This document shows, in pieces, positions 9,560-21,072 of a DNA stretch of 64,000 bases. The position numbers were made by a program, and so were the translations under genes. Below the pieces are notes generated by a model, which ran no database searches, was not told the DNA's origin, and saw only the letters and a list, made by a program, of their open reading frames with translations. The stretch comes from Tenodera sinensis. Lineage: Eukaryota > Arthropoda > Insecta > Mantodea > Mantidae. Where the stretch lies: the NCBI GenBank assembly GCA_030765045.1, contig CM060963.1:73123117-73187116 (forward strand). The letters are read 5' to 3'. Positions within the stretch are counted from its first letter, which is position 1. Every line of letters begins with the position of its first letter.

Positions 9560-10970
9560 GTTTTAAAATTTTTTTGGTTAAATGTATTCAGTTAATAGTG
9601 ATTGTCAATCTCTGTTTCTACTACTGAATATGTAAATATATGAACATATTACCTAAGCAATGTTTGCCCTAGTGTTGCGTTATCTCTGTCTGATTTAGCT
9701 GTAGCACTTAATGGACCGAGAATACGTTTAAAATAAGTTAAATTTCTAGCATTCGCGTATAATATATTTGTATGTATACATTTGTAACAAGTTGTTTTCG
9801 CAAAAGTAGCTATTCCCCTGTGTATTTACTGACATTAGTTTGAATTTGTCAGTATTTTAAGGTATACACTACTAAATGCAGTTCTTTTGGTTCTCCGGAG
9901 CTGATGCAAAGAGCTATCAAGACAAGCATATACCTTCGTACCAGCCGCGAACGAGGCTGTGGGTTTCTTGGCAGATAAACTCATATTGATGTGGTTCACT
10001 ATAAATGCTTTTAAAATAAATTAAAAGCTAATGAAATTGTGTTTAATCACTTGGTTAGTTTATTATTTTTCCCCTATATGCCCACTGAACAGCTATTTCT
10101 ACTGTAATGGAACGTTTTGTACCTTTGATTAATATGTGGGATTACTGGATTCAAATGATTAACTAAGCTGTTTAATGAATTTCGGCACATTCAAGAATGT
10201 ATTACTGAAGAACTAATAATGAGTGTTTTACGCAATATAAAACTTAAATGTTTACATATAACATTCACTCTGATTACCTTTTGAAGGTGATTACCATTAT
10301 GGTTCATTTCTCTAGCAGTGCAGTTTATCTTTGTATTTTCGAAATGTAGGTTTAGGTTACTCAAGGAAATGGAACACCTTACTACTTAGATCGGCAAAGA
10401 TTCAGTGCGGCTACCATCCTGATCCGAGGAAGGGAAGTGAAAAAACTAGGGGTCTACAGACCACTGGACGCCCTGAAATTCCTTACAATTCTAGGCTCGA
10501 GATGCGTCTCTCAGCTGGAGCTACCCAGAGAGACCGATGAATAGGGTTCCAACCTTTATACAGCTATCGCGAAATGAAGCAGTCGCAAGTTACCTGCCAC
10601 ATGGTCAGAGCGTGGCGTCATTGCGTGAGCACAGTGGCAGCATGAAACAACTGGGCTCACCGCCTATAGTCCACAGTGTTTCTTGAATGTGTTTATTAAT
10701 TCCACACCTGGAGTAAAATGCCTCCAGTACGAAAATCGAAATATTCGTGTATTGCTGAACTTATACAATAATTTGGGAGTGAATACTTTACTCCAATTGG
10801 TGATAACATTGAATGTAAGTTATGAAGCATTATCTACTATCTTCGTGTGTCGACTGTGCTGACCCAACCCACTTACTATAGTCCATAATCTGCAACCTTT
10901 TGTTTCCTGTACGAACGTTCGCTCTCTACCCGTCTAGCAAGAAGCCTTCTAATGTCCACGGGAGTAATGT
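9560..10970. other. Spacer, unrecognised GC-richer block at about 10390-10700
   Basis: The block near 10390-10700 differs in composition from its AT-rich flanks but has no tRNA-like boxes or domain that I recognise. The remainder has no visible structure. Confidence 0.4.
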
Positions 10971-10974
10971 TTCC

Positions 10975-11162
10975 ATTGACCAAGAACCTGTCTGCCACTA
11001 CCGCACACCAAGAAACCTAGAAGCTCATCTGAAAGACTGAATGAAAGGGAAACAATGGAAAGAAAAGTGATATGAGAAATCTAGCTTTCGCCTACCACAA
11101 TAATCCGAGCTCAGAGTGGGTAGTCCACGGGAATCAAACCAAGGAGACATCTGGCTCGGTAT
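10975..11162 (-). mobile_element. SINE-like sequence, family J, minus-strand copy
   Basis: On the minus strand GGTTTGATTCCC near 11138 matches a Pol III B box. Downstream comes a pyrimidine-rich module (TTTCCATTGTTTCCCTTTCA) and then GAGCTTCTAGGTTTCTTGG. The same order is seen at 52900-53060, so this is a dispersed family. The far end is not defined. Confidence 0.6.
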
Positions 11163-11250
11163 GTTTCATATCTTGAACGAATAGTCTACCTTAATGGTAT
11201 GTCATGATCAAATGCAGAACTTTTGTATTCCAGACCTTTCTTTGAGAATA

Positions 11251-11260
<10 letters not shown>

Positions 11261-11307
<47 letters not shown>
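11261..11307. repeat. (TA)n microsatellite
   Basis: About 23 TA units lie immediately before the terminal inverted repeat of family B. A TA-rich site would suit an element that targets TA. Confidence 0.97.
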
Positions 11308-11311
<4 letters not shown>

Positions 11312-12424
11312 CAGGCTGTTAGGAGTATTAGTGCAGATATTTTCATATTTTGAACCTTAATATGTATACATTTTGGTGTGTTGTTTTACTTTCTCTATTA
11401 CGTATAGCAAGCAGGGGAAGTATTGTATTCGGTCCAAAAATTCCTTCACCCTAAACTACCCTATACGTACATTGAAAATTTTTCGGGAAGTTTGATGTTC
11501 TCAAAAATGGCTCTAGATTTTGATTAAAATGCCACATATTTAAGATATTTTCTGACTATAGCACATGTAGTTCTGTTTACTGTTGTTGACTTTTGTATGA
11601 TTGATAATCCGTAAGAGATAGACCAAATCTTACCATACAGAACAGTAGATCTCGTTAAAACACAGCTTCTTTCAAATAATCTTTTATGTGAAATTAACCA
11701 TTTCCGAGATATTTCTTGTTATTTGTGTGAGTTTTGCGATACTTTTCTCAAATGGAAGGTAGTTACTAATTTTTTTCTCTCTTGTCGTTCAAGGAGAACG
11801 GAATGTCAAAGCCTTCTTATAGCCACCAGGTTAAAAACATTTGACCACCGCTCAAAGTCTGTATTCCCATATTCCCCTTGCACATATAAGAAAATTAGAA
11901 ATAAGATAATGTCTGCAAATGCTTATCTTGACTGATATGAAAAAGATAGAGGACTAAGGACGTCTAAGAATAGTTAGTACAAGAGTAGAGACATATGAGT
12001 GCAACACTTCAGATTTCTCCCTTCGTCCCAATAGTTTTCCCACAAGGTAATCACAAAGTATACTGACTGATGATTTTTGCATGGCTATAACCGCAGCGCA
12101 GAATGAATGACCCCTGTCGTATAGGTTATCCGTTTTGCTTCACATCTCATTACGAGACCTATTGGAATATGTATTTTGAGGTCATTGGTCTTGCGGAAAT
12201 CACTGGAACTCGATTCCGTACACCATTCCTCATCACTAGACAGGTCTATTCTGTGTCATAGCTTCTGAGCCATGGTTACTTAGAGGGACTAACCAACCTA
12301 AGACAAATATTTATTAAGTAAAATTATAAGTTTGTAAATGAAGCAAGTGCTGTTGTAATATTAGTGATTACAGTGTCAATTATCAATAAAAATATCTGTA
12401 CTTATACCCCTAACACGCTGTATA
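11308..12424 (+). mobile_element. TIR element family B, copy B1, interrupted by family A
   Basis: The left end TATACAGGCTGTTAGGAG and the right end, read inverted, TATACAGCGTGTTAGGGG form terminal inverted repeats that extend about 30 bp. Without the family A insert at 11388-12020 the element is about 480 bp, a typical MITE size. The ends and the TA-rich target suggest the Tc1/mariner group, but no transposase is present. Related copies lie at 14985-15550 and 63113-63908. Confidence 0.75.
11388..12020 (+). repeat. Family A repeat nested in family B (copy A3)
   Basis: It starts ACTTTCTCTATTACGTATAG and ends ACAAGAGTAGAGACATATGA then TGCAACACTTCAG. The internal part around the microsatellite hotspot is deleted, since CCAAAAATTCC joins directly to TTCACCCTAAACTACCC. 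Family B sequence resumes at about 12030. Confidence 0.8.
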
Positions 12425-14984
12425 GTTACAAAATATAAAATGAACCGCCATTAATTATAGCTTGAAAAAAGTTGAATTCCAGAATTATAAGAAAAATGTG
12501 AGAAAGTGTTGGAACTGTGAAGCGTTTGCGAAAAGAATGCAGAAGATTAGGGATTTCATCAAGCAAAAAGTGCGCCTGCGGCTGTCTGTAGAATTTTTAA
12601 GAGGGAGAAAAGTAAAACTTCCCTCCTCGTATATCTCTCTCTTCCACTTTTTAAAATATTAACAGCTTAACAGCTTAATGGAGCTCTGCATATTTTCTAC
12701 AAATTGAGATTCTCTCGCATTAAAAGCCGGGGTGGGAGCCCCAACGGAAGTAGTATACCGGAAACTACTCTATTTTCTGCAACATTTGCCCTTTAACTCT
12801 GTTACATACTAATGTGCTCCAAAATACTGTGAGAACTCATTACAGTTTATATGTTCTTTATGCATAAATAAAGTTAGCAATTTGTTACTTCGGTGACAAT
12901 TTTCAAGCAGAACACCGACAAACTTCTTTACACTGTTTTACACAACTTATCATATGAAGTTAGAAGAGAAATTGAGAGTATTTTAAATGGTTACAAAGGC
13001 AAGTGTTATTTTAGCGCCGTGTTTTATTTCATAAAAATAAAAAGGCTTAAGAGTGTGCAACTATGTTCACAGTAGCTTTCGGACTCTTAGAATTAATTAT
13101 CTTAATGTGAATACGTATTTTGATATTTTAGTTTATTTCAGAGTTAAATTATGTTTCCATACAACTATGAATAGAAACAAATAACGTGACAAGGAATTAT
13201 TTATAATAATATTTCGCACTATTGTCCTCGCCACGGGAAGCCAACAGCTTTCTCATTTGGTTGCCGGTTGCCGTTACACCTCTTTAATTTTAACTTAAAT
13301 AAATATGTGTATGAATGCTTGGATAATCGATTAATAAACTATATATTTGAAATATACATTCTAGTTTAGGCAACATATCTTATACACTACGGGTTTATTA
13401 TTTATATTCATTGTGGCACATATGTAATGTAATAATATTTGATAGTCGAATTTGATAATTTAAATCCTACCGACTTTGCTTCCTTTTATTTATTAACATT
13501 TGCATACGATTGAATTCATGCAACATTTAAATTTGAGGTGAATCAACTGACCCTATTTTTTTTCGCATGTATGCAACCCGCAGATTATATTCTTACATGA
13601 GAACATCGTCGCATTTGTCAAGTCAAAATTCGTTATGTAGCTGTATTGTGTCAAACACAATAAATCATTCTTGGACCTATTCCGATAGTCATGACGAAAA
13701 GTTCCGCGGACACAAATAAGCTGCTAAGATCTAAATTTTTTTTAGTTGACTAAAAGGAAGGTCAGTAGGGGCTTTTGGTCGAATAGGCTCGACGTCACCT
13801 AAACGGATAGTTTGTAGATTCAAATCACTGATCAACACATTGAGCGCACTAAACAGAAATAAAAAGGCTATACATAGTAACTACAGGAAAATGATTACAT
13901 TATTAACGTTCTGCCACATTTACAGTCATATGTAAGAATAACTTGAGGTGAATAGGTTTAATGTAAGGTATTTATAATTTATTTGTAATTTGTTTTGTAA
14001 TGCCTTATCATTGGTCGAAAGAAGCGAAATGGAGGATATAAAAATTGACCTATCACCGTAAATTGGAATACGTGTTCTCATAATATTGCTGCGACCGAAA
14101 TGTAATAATTTCACTCGACCACCACAATCCTAGGAATAACCTTTTGAACTCAAATGATAACTGGGGTATGCGGCAACTATCCATTGCTTGTTACTTTACT
14201 AGCGTGCTACGGCACATTTGTGCAAATTTAAGGTTCTATTGGTATTTGATATTTATTTATAAACATTGTTTAAGCTATTACGCTTACTATATAAACTAGT
14301 AAGAACTAGCATTTGCTGATGTGACTACACAACTCCATTATCAATGTAGGCGTGCATTTAATTAATCATAATCTATCACTATCCCTTGACACAGATGCGC
14401 CATTTTATTTTAACTCATTTTGAAAGTGAATCTATTACAGAAGGTTCTCGTTCATCGTTTTGGAAGGGCTTGTGTGTGTGAAAAGGGTTTATAAATTTTA
14501 CAGGAACCCCGTTATGGTCTTAGTGTAAGTGTACGGTGTTTTTGGGGTGGATTTACATCGCGAATACTTTTTGCCCCTTAAATCGCTTATTCACTGAGAT
14601 GTTAAGCCGCCATATGTCTATACCCATATATGAAGTGCATAACGTACGGTCAAGATGGACTCCAAGGCGCAGCTGTTTCTTAGTGGGTTGCATAAATTCA
14701 AAACAGTAGGGGCAGATGATTCACCTAGTGTATCACCTCACCTTCAATTGCTGATTCGCTGAGGCATGACTAATCAATCATATGTTTGTAGAAACTATAG
14801 TGCAGTGGACCATGACATTGCTTTTGAACAGCTGACAATTTTCTGCTAAATTGAATAAATACGTGGCAGAAAATAACTAAATAACTAATACTGTCAGAAC
14901 AACATTCTCTATAATCAGAGGACAAATAATCTGGGTCCTTAGTGCTGTGTCGTAGTCTAGTCCTGCAAACAAGAGAACCATTGA
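12425..14984. other. AT-rich spacer, no gene recognised
   Basis: Short open frames (for example 12462-12662 and 12893-13075) have lysine-rich, low-complexity products and no domain. A weak tRNA-like phrase, GTAGATTCAAATCAC, occurs near 13814 without a convincing A box. Confidence 0.45.
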
Positions 14985-15555
14985 TGGCAGGGGGCATTCA
15001 CTACACAGTTGTTAGATGTATAAGTGCAGATAATTTGATAATTTGTACCTTATTACATATGTATCCAGTTTGGTGTCGCAGTTGTTCTTTCTCTTTGTGC
15101 AACAGTTTTCCACAAACCGATCATAAAGTTCACTACCTGATGTCTTTTGCATGGTCGTAACTGGGCACGAAATTAACAATGCTTACCGTATAGACTATCC
15201 GTTTTTCTTTACACCTCAATGCGAGACTTACTGGCCTAAGTAGTGCGAGTTCAATGGACTTGCAGAAAGCTTTAAAGCTCGGTCCGGTACACAATTCGTT
15301 ATCACGAGATCGGCCCCCTCAGCGTCTTGCCTTCCGTATCATGCCTACTAGGAGGTACTAACCAAACAAAAGACATACAACTCTAAATAAGAGCAATTAT
15401 AAGCTCTCAAATGAAGTAAATATTGATGTAATACTGTTTGTTATAATGCCCTCAATTATCATTAAAGATGGCTGCATTTATGGATTAGGGGCTCTAATGT
15501 CCTAGCTGTCGACGGGCCCTTAAACCCTAATCACTCACTTTATGGATTAATTTAT
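14985..15555 (+). mobile_element. TIR element family B, copy B2 (degraded right end)
   Basis: The left end CAGTTGTTAGATGTATAAG matches the B1 and B3 ends. The body from TTTTCCACAAACC near 15105 to TCAATTATCATTAAAG near 15452 aligns with both other copies. The right terminal repeat is decayed and carries a 51-bp micro-insertion at 15488-15538. Confidence 0.7.
15488..15538 (+). mobile_element. 51-bp micro-insertion, copy 1 (11-bp target duplication)
   Basis: A 51-bp segment with the core GCTGTCGACGGGCCCTTAA and a TCACTCAC tail is flanked by perfect repeats TTTATGGATTA at 15477-15487 and 15539-15549. It interrupts family B. The same core is found at three other sites, each with its own target duplication. 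Confidence 0.85.
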
Positions 15556-15737
15556 ATATGTAAGTATGGTCATAATCTCCCTATATTGAGTGCTTATGTA
15601 AATGTGGAATATTAGCTCCTATACGCGCCTAGCGTTGCCGTATGGCAGTGACATTTATCTTGAAAATTAAAAAAGAATTTGGTAATTATTTTGACAGCGC
15701 ATTTCATTAGTTGATTAATCTTGAGGCATAATAAAGG

Positions 15738-15749
15738 AAAAAAAAAAAA

Positions 15750-15780
<31 letters not shown>

Positions 15781-15790
15781 CACACACACA
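15738..15790. repeat. Poly(A) followed by (CA)12
   Basis: About 29 A residues run directly into a CA array. The compound array is not at a family A hotspot. Confidence 0.95.
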
Positions 15791-16756
15791 AAATAAGAAA
15801 AAGAATTTCTGCGCTAATGGGAGTGCTCATACAAGCAAATATGTTACAGAAAGAGATGCACATATTCTGGCATTTCCCAATAACTAACTCTTTGCCGGAC
15901 TGGCATCGATTAGGCAACTGACCGCCTGCGTATTTCTCTCAGTCCGGATTGCCTTCCTGCTGCGATTCGATTTAACCTTTCGACTCAAGTTCACGAGTGA
16001 GTGAAACAAGAAACGGGCTGAACACTGTCTGTGCGTCCGAGGTCACACGATGTAATACGGCCAAAGCGTAAACACTTGTGCTTGTTATTCTCAGATGGAC
16101 TGTTTCCCTTTAACAGATTGCACAGAATTTGGCAAATCCACGATTTTTATGTAGAACTGCAACGGGGCAGGATGCACTCTGGTACTGTAAACAAGCCTAT
16201 ACTTTACAACACTATTAATTTGAGGCAATCTAGCTCTCTTCCGTCCAAGTTTCGTTGCCTGATTATTAGATTTTGCTAGGTAGAAACTTCAATGTATAAG
16301 GCTATTCTTAAGTAAGTTTCAGATGAAAATGGTAATACATTTGTCAAACTAAGATTCTAAAAAAATAAAAACACATTTTTCTCTTAAATAAATGTGAGTT
16401 CATTAAAATAAGGTAATAGGATCACAGCCATAATGTTCAGTAAACAATAGCCTTTTTATGTTATAAATGGCGTTAGCAAGCACATTCGTAAACTCCATCC
16501 CAACACTTGAGGTAAACAAAGAGTAGAAAATCGTAAAATGTACCAATGGATACGATTAATGGTTTCATTGTAATTCACTGAATTTGTCGCTGTTATCTGG
16601 AACCAATATAATCAAATAATCAGTTCACAGAAAGTGAGCCGTTATTAAATATCAACTGCTTTTGATGTACATGTATTGCGCGGAGTTATACCGAAGTGTG
16701 TTTCCTAGAGCGGATCTAGTATAGGGATGTTTTCAATGCCATCCGATATTGACTGC
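15791..16756. other. Spacer, nothing recognised
   Basis: A short open frame at 16031-16279 has no recognisable domain. No repeat partner was found elsewhere in the window. Confidence 0.45.
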
Positions 16757-16760
16757 TTTA

Positions 16761-17077
16761 GTTCTTCGCGTGTAGTGGGTCTGGTAAGAAATATTTTTTC
16801 TTTTAGATAACCCCATAACCAGCAGTTCTTCGCGTGTAGTGGGTCTGGTAAGAAATATTTTTTCTTTTAGATAACCCCATAACCAGCAGTTCTTCGAGTG
16901 TAGTGAGTCTGGTAAGAAATATTTTTTCTTTTAGATAACCCCATAACCAGCAGTTCTTCGAGTGTAGTGAGTCTGGTAAGAAATATTTTTTCTTTTAGAT
17001 AACCCCATAACCAGCAGTTCTTCGCGTGTAGTGGGTCTGGTAAGAAATATTTTTTCTTTTAGATAACCCCATAACCA
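16761..17077 (+). repeat. 64-bp minisatellite, about five copies
   Basis: Units start at 16761, 16825, 16889, 16953 and 17017, an exact 64-bp period. Units 3 and 4 share the variants CGAGTG and GTGAGTC, while 1, 2 and 5 have CGCGTG and GTGGGTC. This points to a two-unit or homogenising duplication event. Each unit contains GGTAAGAAATATTTTTTC and CTTTTAG, which resemble a splice donor and acceptor in that order. Confidence 0.97.
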
Positions 17078-17751
17078 TTAGTCAGCTAGATTAAAGTCTG
17101 GATATTGGAAGAGCAACAGTTCGGAAAATGTCCACTAACTACATGATCACCAAATGTGTTGCGTAATAGTGTTTTTACAGTATCGTGCATGTGGAAGGGG
17201 AGAAATAATTTTACAAAGCAGGGTTCTCTGCTGAATACATTTAATATTCGACATCTTCTCGATGCATGTGCATATTATATGCTAAACTAGTAATACCACT
17301 GAAGGAGGCTAATTCCAACTCGTATAGGTAATGTCATGGCTCCTACAATTACTGCGCGTATTCTTATGTTTATACAAACATGACACAGTTACCATAGCAA
17401 CGAAAAAGATCTTCTAAACCTAGCGATACAATATGAAAGCAAACTGCAAATATTTCAAGATGATACAGCTGTTTCAAAACGGGAGCTTACTTTAGAATAA
17501 CTTCATACATATCTACATATTTATAATAAAGGTTATTCATAGTGACACACTTTATAAGTGGCAATTCAAGGAACATAGGTAATATGTCGTTATAACAGGG
17601 TTATTCGTAGCTTTTTAAACTGGTTTTATGCTTACTGAAGTGTTCTATCATGGCCATTTAGGTATATTCCTTGCAATAGTCTGACAGCTTTTGCTTTTCT
17701 TCTCTGCGAATGCAGAACTGTTTATGATCTGTGGAATAACGACTATTTTCT
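17078..17751. other. Spacer, nothing recognised
   Basis: Mixed AT-rich sequence with no long frame, tRNA-like boxes or repeat partner. Confidence 0.45.
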
Positions 17752-17921
17752 ACCCGGCCCAGACCGATGGTTTTTAAGTGTGCTTAAAAACGACAGTTCC
17801 AAGTCAGTAAATTTACTGGCATGTAAAAGAACTCCTGCGGGACGAAATTTCTACACACCGGCGACGCTGATGTGATAATGGCAATTGACAGCGTCGTTAA
17901 ACAACAAAATAAAAAAAGAAA
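17752..17921 (+). mobile_element. SINE family S1, copy 2 (5' truncated)
   Basis: It begins at GGCCCAGACCGATGG just after the B box position of copy 1 and matches it to GACAGCGTCGTTAAA, followed by an A-rich tail. The tRNA-like head is absent, so this copy is 5' truncated as expected of a retroposon. Confidence 0.82.
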
Positions 17922-18182
17922 CTATTTTCTACTCTGTCATCCTCAACTAAAGATGAAGGCCTTCTTCACAAGCATATTCTTTCATAACGCCCTGTTCGTA
18001 AAGTAGCTTTGTAAATTGTTTTTAATATTTTAGTAATTTATGACATTTAATTGAATATGCTTATATCTGCATGTCCGTCAGAATAAATTCATGTTGTGAA
18101 ATGTGTAAGAATGGTCAAAGTTGCTTAAGTGGTTTTTGAGATTATTCCATATACACAAATTTTCTGTTTGTAAGAGGTGGAA

Positions 18183-18276
18183 TCAGGACTGAAAAATTCA
18201 ATGCTATAGCCAGGATTTGAGCCACGGATCTTCCGATTATCGAGCGGCTACTCTAATCACTAAGCTATCATAACAT
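18183..18276 (-). mobile_element. tRNA-derived SINE family D, copy 1
   Basis: On the minus strand it reads AGCTTAGTGATTAGAGTAGC (A-box side), then ATCCGTGGCTCAAATCC (B-box side), then a short body ending near TTTTTCAGTCCTGA. The plus-strand copy at 22135-22232 has the same layout. Confidence 0.75.
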
Positions 18277-18934
18277 TAATTACCCCAACCGATTCTTACT
18301 TTTCCGGTAGACCACAAGGGAATCTCACATCAGAGATAAATACCCCAAGGGCGACTTTCATTAGTAAGTACTTTATGTCGCAAGTTTAATTAATTACCAT
18401 CTAAAGGTTAGGAAGTACTTTATGTACGGGTTTAAGAACATGGCTCCTTCTTTTATTGTTTTTTTTTTTTTTTTTTTTTTTTACTATTTACAAGAGTTTG
18501 CGGTGTCGATGCTGGATCTCCTTTAGGTATTTAGTACTTAAAATACTCTATGAGTTGGTTAAACACAAAACCAAAACACAAAAAGTAAACTGGTATTATA
18601 ACTCAAGAGAACATCAACAAAGGTAACGCGATGTAGTGAAATGCGTAAGTAGCTATGCTGGAGTACGGACAACGATACTCAGTCGTTACTTTGGCAAAGC
18701 ATTGGCTTTCTTGACTCGCACTTACGTATTTACGTTTCAAGGGCTCAAAGTAGTAGTAGGTATATAGATCTAGCAGCCTTTTTAAAAGGAGATTCGAACT
18801 GATGTGATTTGGTGCCTTGATAGACTATCAAAAGTGGGTGCATAATTTTATGTAGTTACCTATCCATGAAATGTATCTGGAAATTGCATATAGCTTGGAA
18901 TACAGCACAATGTAATCGACTTTGGTCATCTCCT
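18277..18934. other. Spacer with poly(T) at 18459-18482
   Basis: The only clear structure is a 24-bp T run. No host exon or repeat partner was identified. Confidence 0.5.
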
Positions 18935-19180
18935 TAGCAGTGTGCTGCATGCCAGGCGGAGGACCCGGGTTTGATTCCCGGTACCGGCGTGGGGATTTTC
19001 TCCCACTGAGAGACCTGGTCTGGTGAGCACTCAGCCTCGTTAGGCCCCGGAGGGACCAATTGAGGACCTACTTAATTGTAAAGTCCCTCCTTCAGTACTG
19101 CACCCCATTCTTGACGCCTGTGGTGGGAGACGCAGCGGTAGGGCGGAAGGGTTTGGGCTGTTGTGCCACGGTGTTACGTT
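18935..19180 (+). mobile_element. tRNA-Ala-like SINE family C, copy 1
   Basis: The B box GGGTTTGATTCCC lies near 18967, followed by GGGGATTTTCTCCCACTGAG. The body is shared with 43732-44034 (minus strand) and ends in GGGCTGTTGTGCCAC. The better-preserved head of the minus-strand copy has an anticodon loop resembling tRNA-Ala(AGC). Confidence 0.8.
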
Positions 19181-20266
19181 TTTTACATAATCGACATTTT
19201 TATATTCTGTGGAGTACAGCAACTATGTTATACTGCACGACATTCTCAACAAAGGATTTGTAAATACGTTTTAGTCATTTAGTATTTTATTAATTGAAAT
19301 TAGAAACTATTTTATAGCTCCATGCCGTCAGGAAGAATACCGATTTCAGTGACATAAAAATTATCAAAATTGGTTGAGTGTTTTTATATGTGTTTTTGAT
19401 TATGTTACACATACAGACACATTTTCGCTCTTTAAAATATTAGTATAGATAAGCACTTCGTAGACATTATGGCTGAGTTAAAATCGGATGTTATAAACCT
19501 AAACTCATAGCGTCTAAAAATGCTTGCAAAAAAGCATAAGACTTAAAATCTTAATGTTGCTAGCCAGAGGGCACCTGGCTGTGTTGTTTCGGTGCTTGAA
19601 GGCCTGCCAATCACGTGACACTTCACTGATCGTAGTGTCCTTGTAGAGGGCAGCTTTTCATAAAGTTCAATATTTTTACTGCAGCGTTGTTAGAATCGAG
19701 AGATCAAGTAAACGAGATCCCGCTTTTACGCGACGGCAATGAATCTGCTCTGCAATCAGAACTTAACGACATCGTAAACCATAGCCATAACGGAGCCTTC
19801 CTTTATTCATTTTGTTCACCCATAGAGCGCGCCCTACACCTACCTTCGTTCATACAGGACGCAAATTTCGCGGTCATTTTCACAGATTTATGTATGCTTT
19901 ATAAATCCACCTTTCGCTATCAGATATAATACATGGTGACGTGCAGCGCTCTGATATTCCCTTCAGTACTGTGCAGGGTATTCAGGAACTTATAGGTTAC
20001 ACCATATGGCATTAGTTATTGTTATTACATTCATCATTTATACTTGGTAGAAAGAGGTGTATTTATAACATAAATTCGATACATTCGGAAGTAACACAAT
20101 TAAAAAACGTATAAACATCACTGCCATAAAGTTAAAATGCCTAGATATGTAATACAAAGTGTCATGCTTAATCATGCACATTAGAAGAAAGTGAAAGATT
20201 TTCCCCTACTCAAAATGCCCTTACTCAATAGCGGCTAATTAATTTGATTGGAATATTAAAATAATA
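19181..20266. other. Spacer with one unrecognised open frame
   Basis: An 80-codon frame at 19687-19929 follows a splice-acceptor-like TTTTTACTGCAG at about 19673-19684. The product has no domain I recognise, and I cannot call it an exon. The rest is featureless. Confidence 0.35.
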
Positions 20267-20775
20267 TGTATAGGGTAGGCATGGGGAAGAGGGGTGAACA
20301 GGAATGCAATCGAGTATTTACTCTCTCCGCTTACCCCATCACCAAATGCAGGCCACATATCTTTTCCAGTTCTGTTTGTTTACGTATACGCACGTCTTTA
20401 TAAACAAGGTAAGTTTGAAGGCGTGCAGTGGTGGGACAGAATAGACACAATATGTATTAGTTTTGTGATTACGAGATTGCGATTACGTTACGTATATTTC
20501 CTTTTGGCATAGCAAACACAATGTTTTATTTTTACTAGGAACACAAAAGTAGTTATGTTTCCATTCGGCTTTGAAGTATCTTTTTACCTTGTTATGCGAT
20601 ATGATTCAACCACTGACACAATTTCAGGAACTGACTGGTTCATGACGTATATAGATAACAGTGGTTGGCGTGGGCTGGTAGCTAATCGGTGTATAGCACA
20701 GTGGAAAGGGTTAAGACTATGATTAGTGGAAACGGCATATTGTGTCAGTTTCCCCGATCTATGGTATAGGTTAAG
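20267..20775 (+). repeat. Dispersed repeat family H, copy 2
   Basis: 20275-20590 matches 1205-1510. Beyond that, 20745-20775 read inverted (TATACCATAGATCGGGGAA) loosely resembles the left end TATAGGGTAGGCATGGGGAA. The whole unit could therefore be a roughly 500-bp terminal-inverted-repeat element. That extension is an inference. Confidence 0.6.
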
Positions 20776-21015
20776 GATGGGGCAAACGGACATGGCGGCA
20801 GATGGACACTTGCTAAGAATATTTAGTGTAATTTTCTTACCAATGCTGGTATCACTAGGTATTGAAAACCATGTGTACGTTCGAGTTCGGTCGACATATT
20901 GCGGAAAGGATTTGTAATTATCTCAAAGGAAGTGTATAATCCGGCAAAAGAAACGAAAATGATATTTGTCATTGGGTTACTTGAACTGGAAGATCCCATC
21001 AGTCGCGCACACGTA

Positions 21016-21072
<57 letters not shown>

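Noticed and set aside
16761..17077. CRISPR-like array
   Set aside because: Whole 64-bp units repeat without unique spacers, so it is a minisatellite.
19687..19929. Possible exon after an acceptor-like TTTTTACTGCAG
   Set aside because: An acceptor-like motif is common by chance in T-rich DNA, and the product is unrecognised with no donor-linked neighbour.
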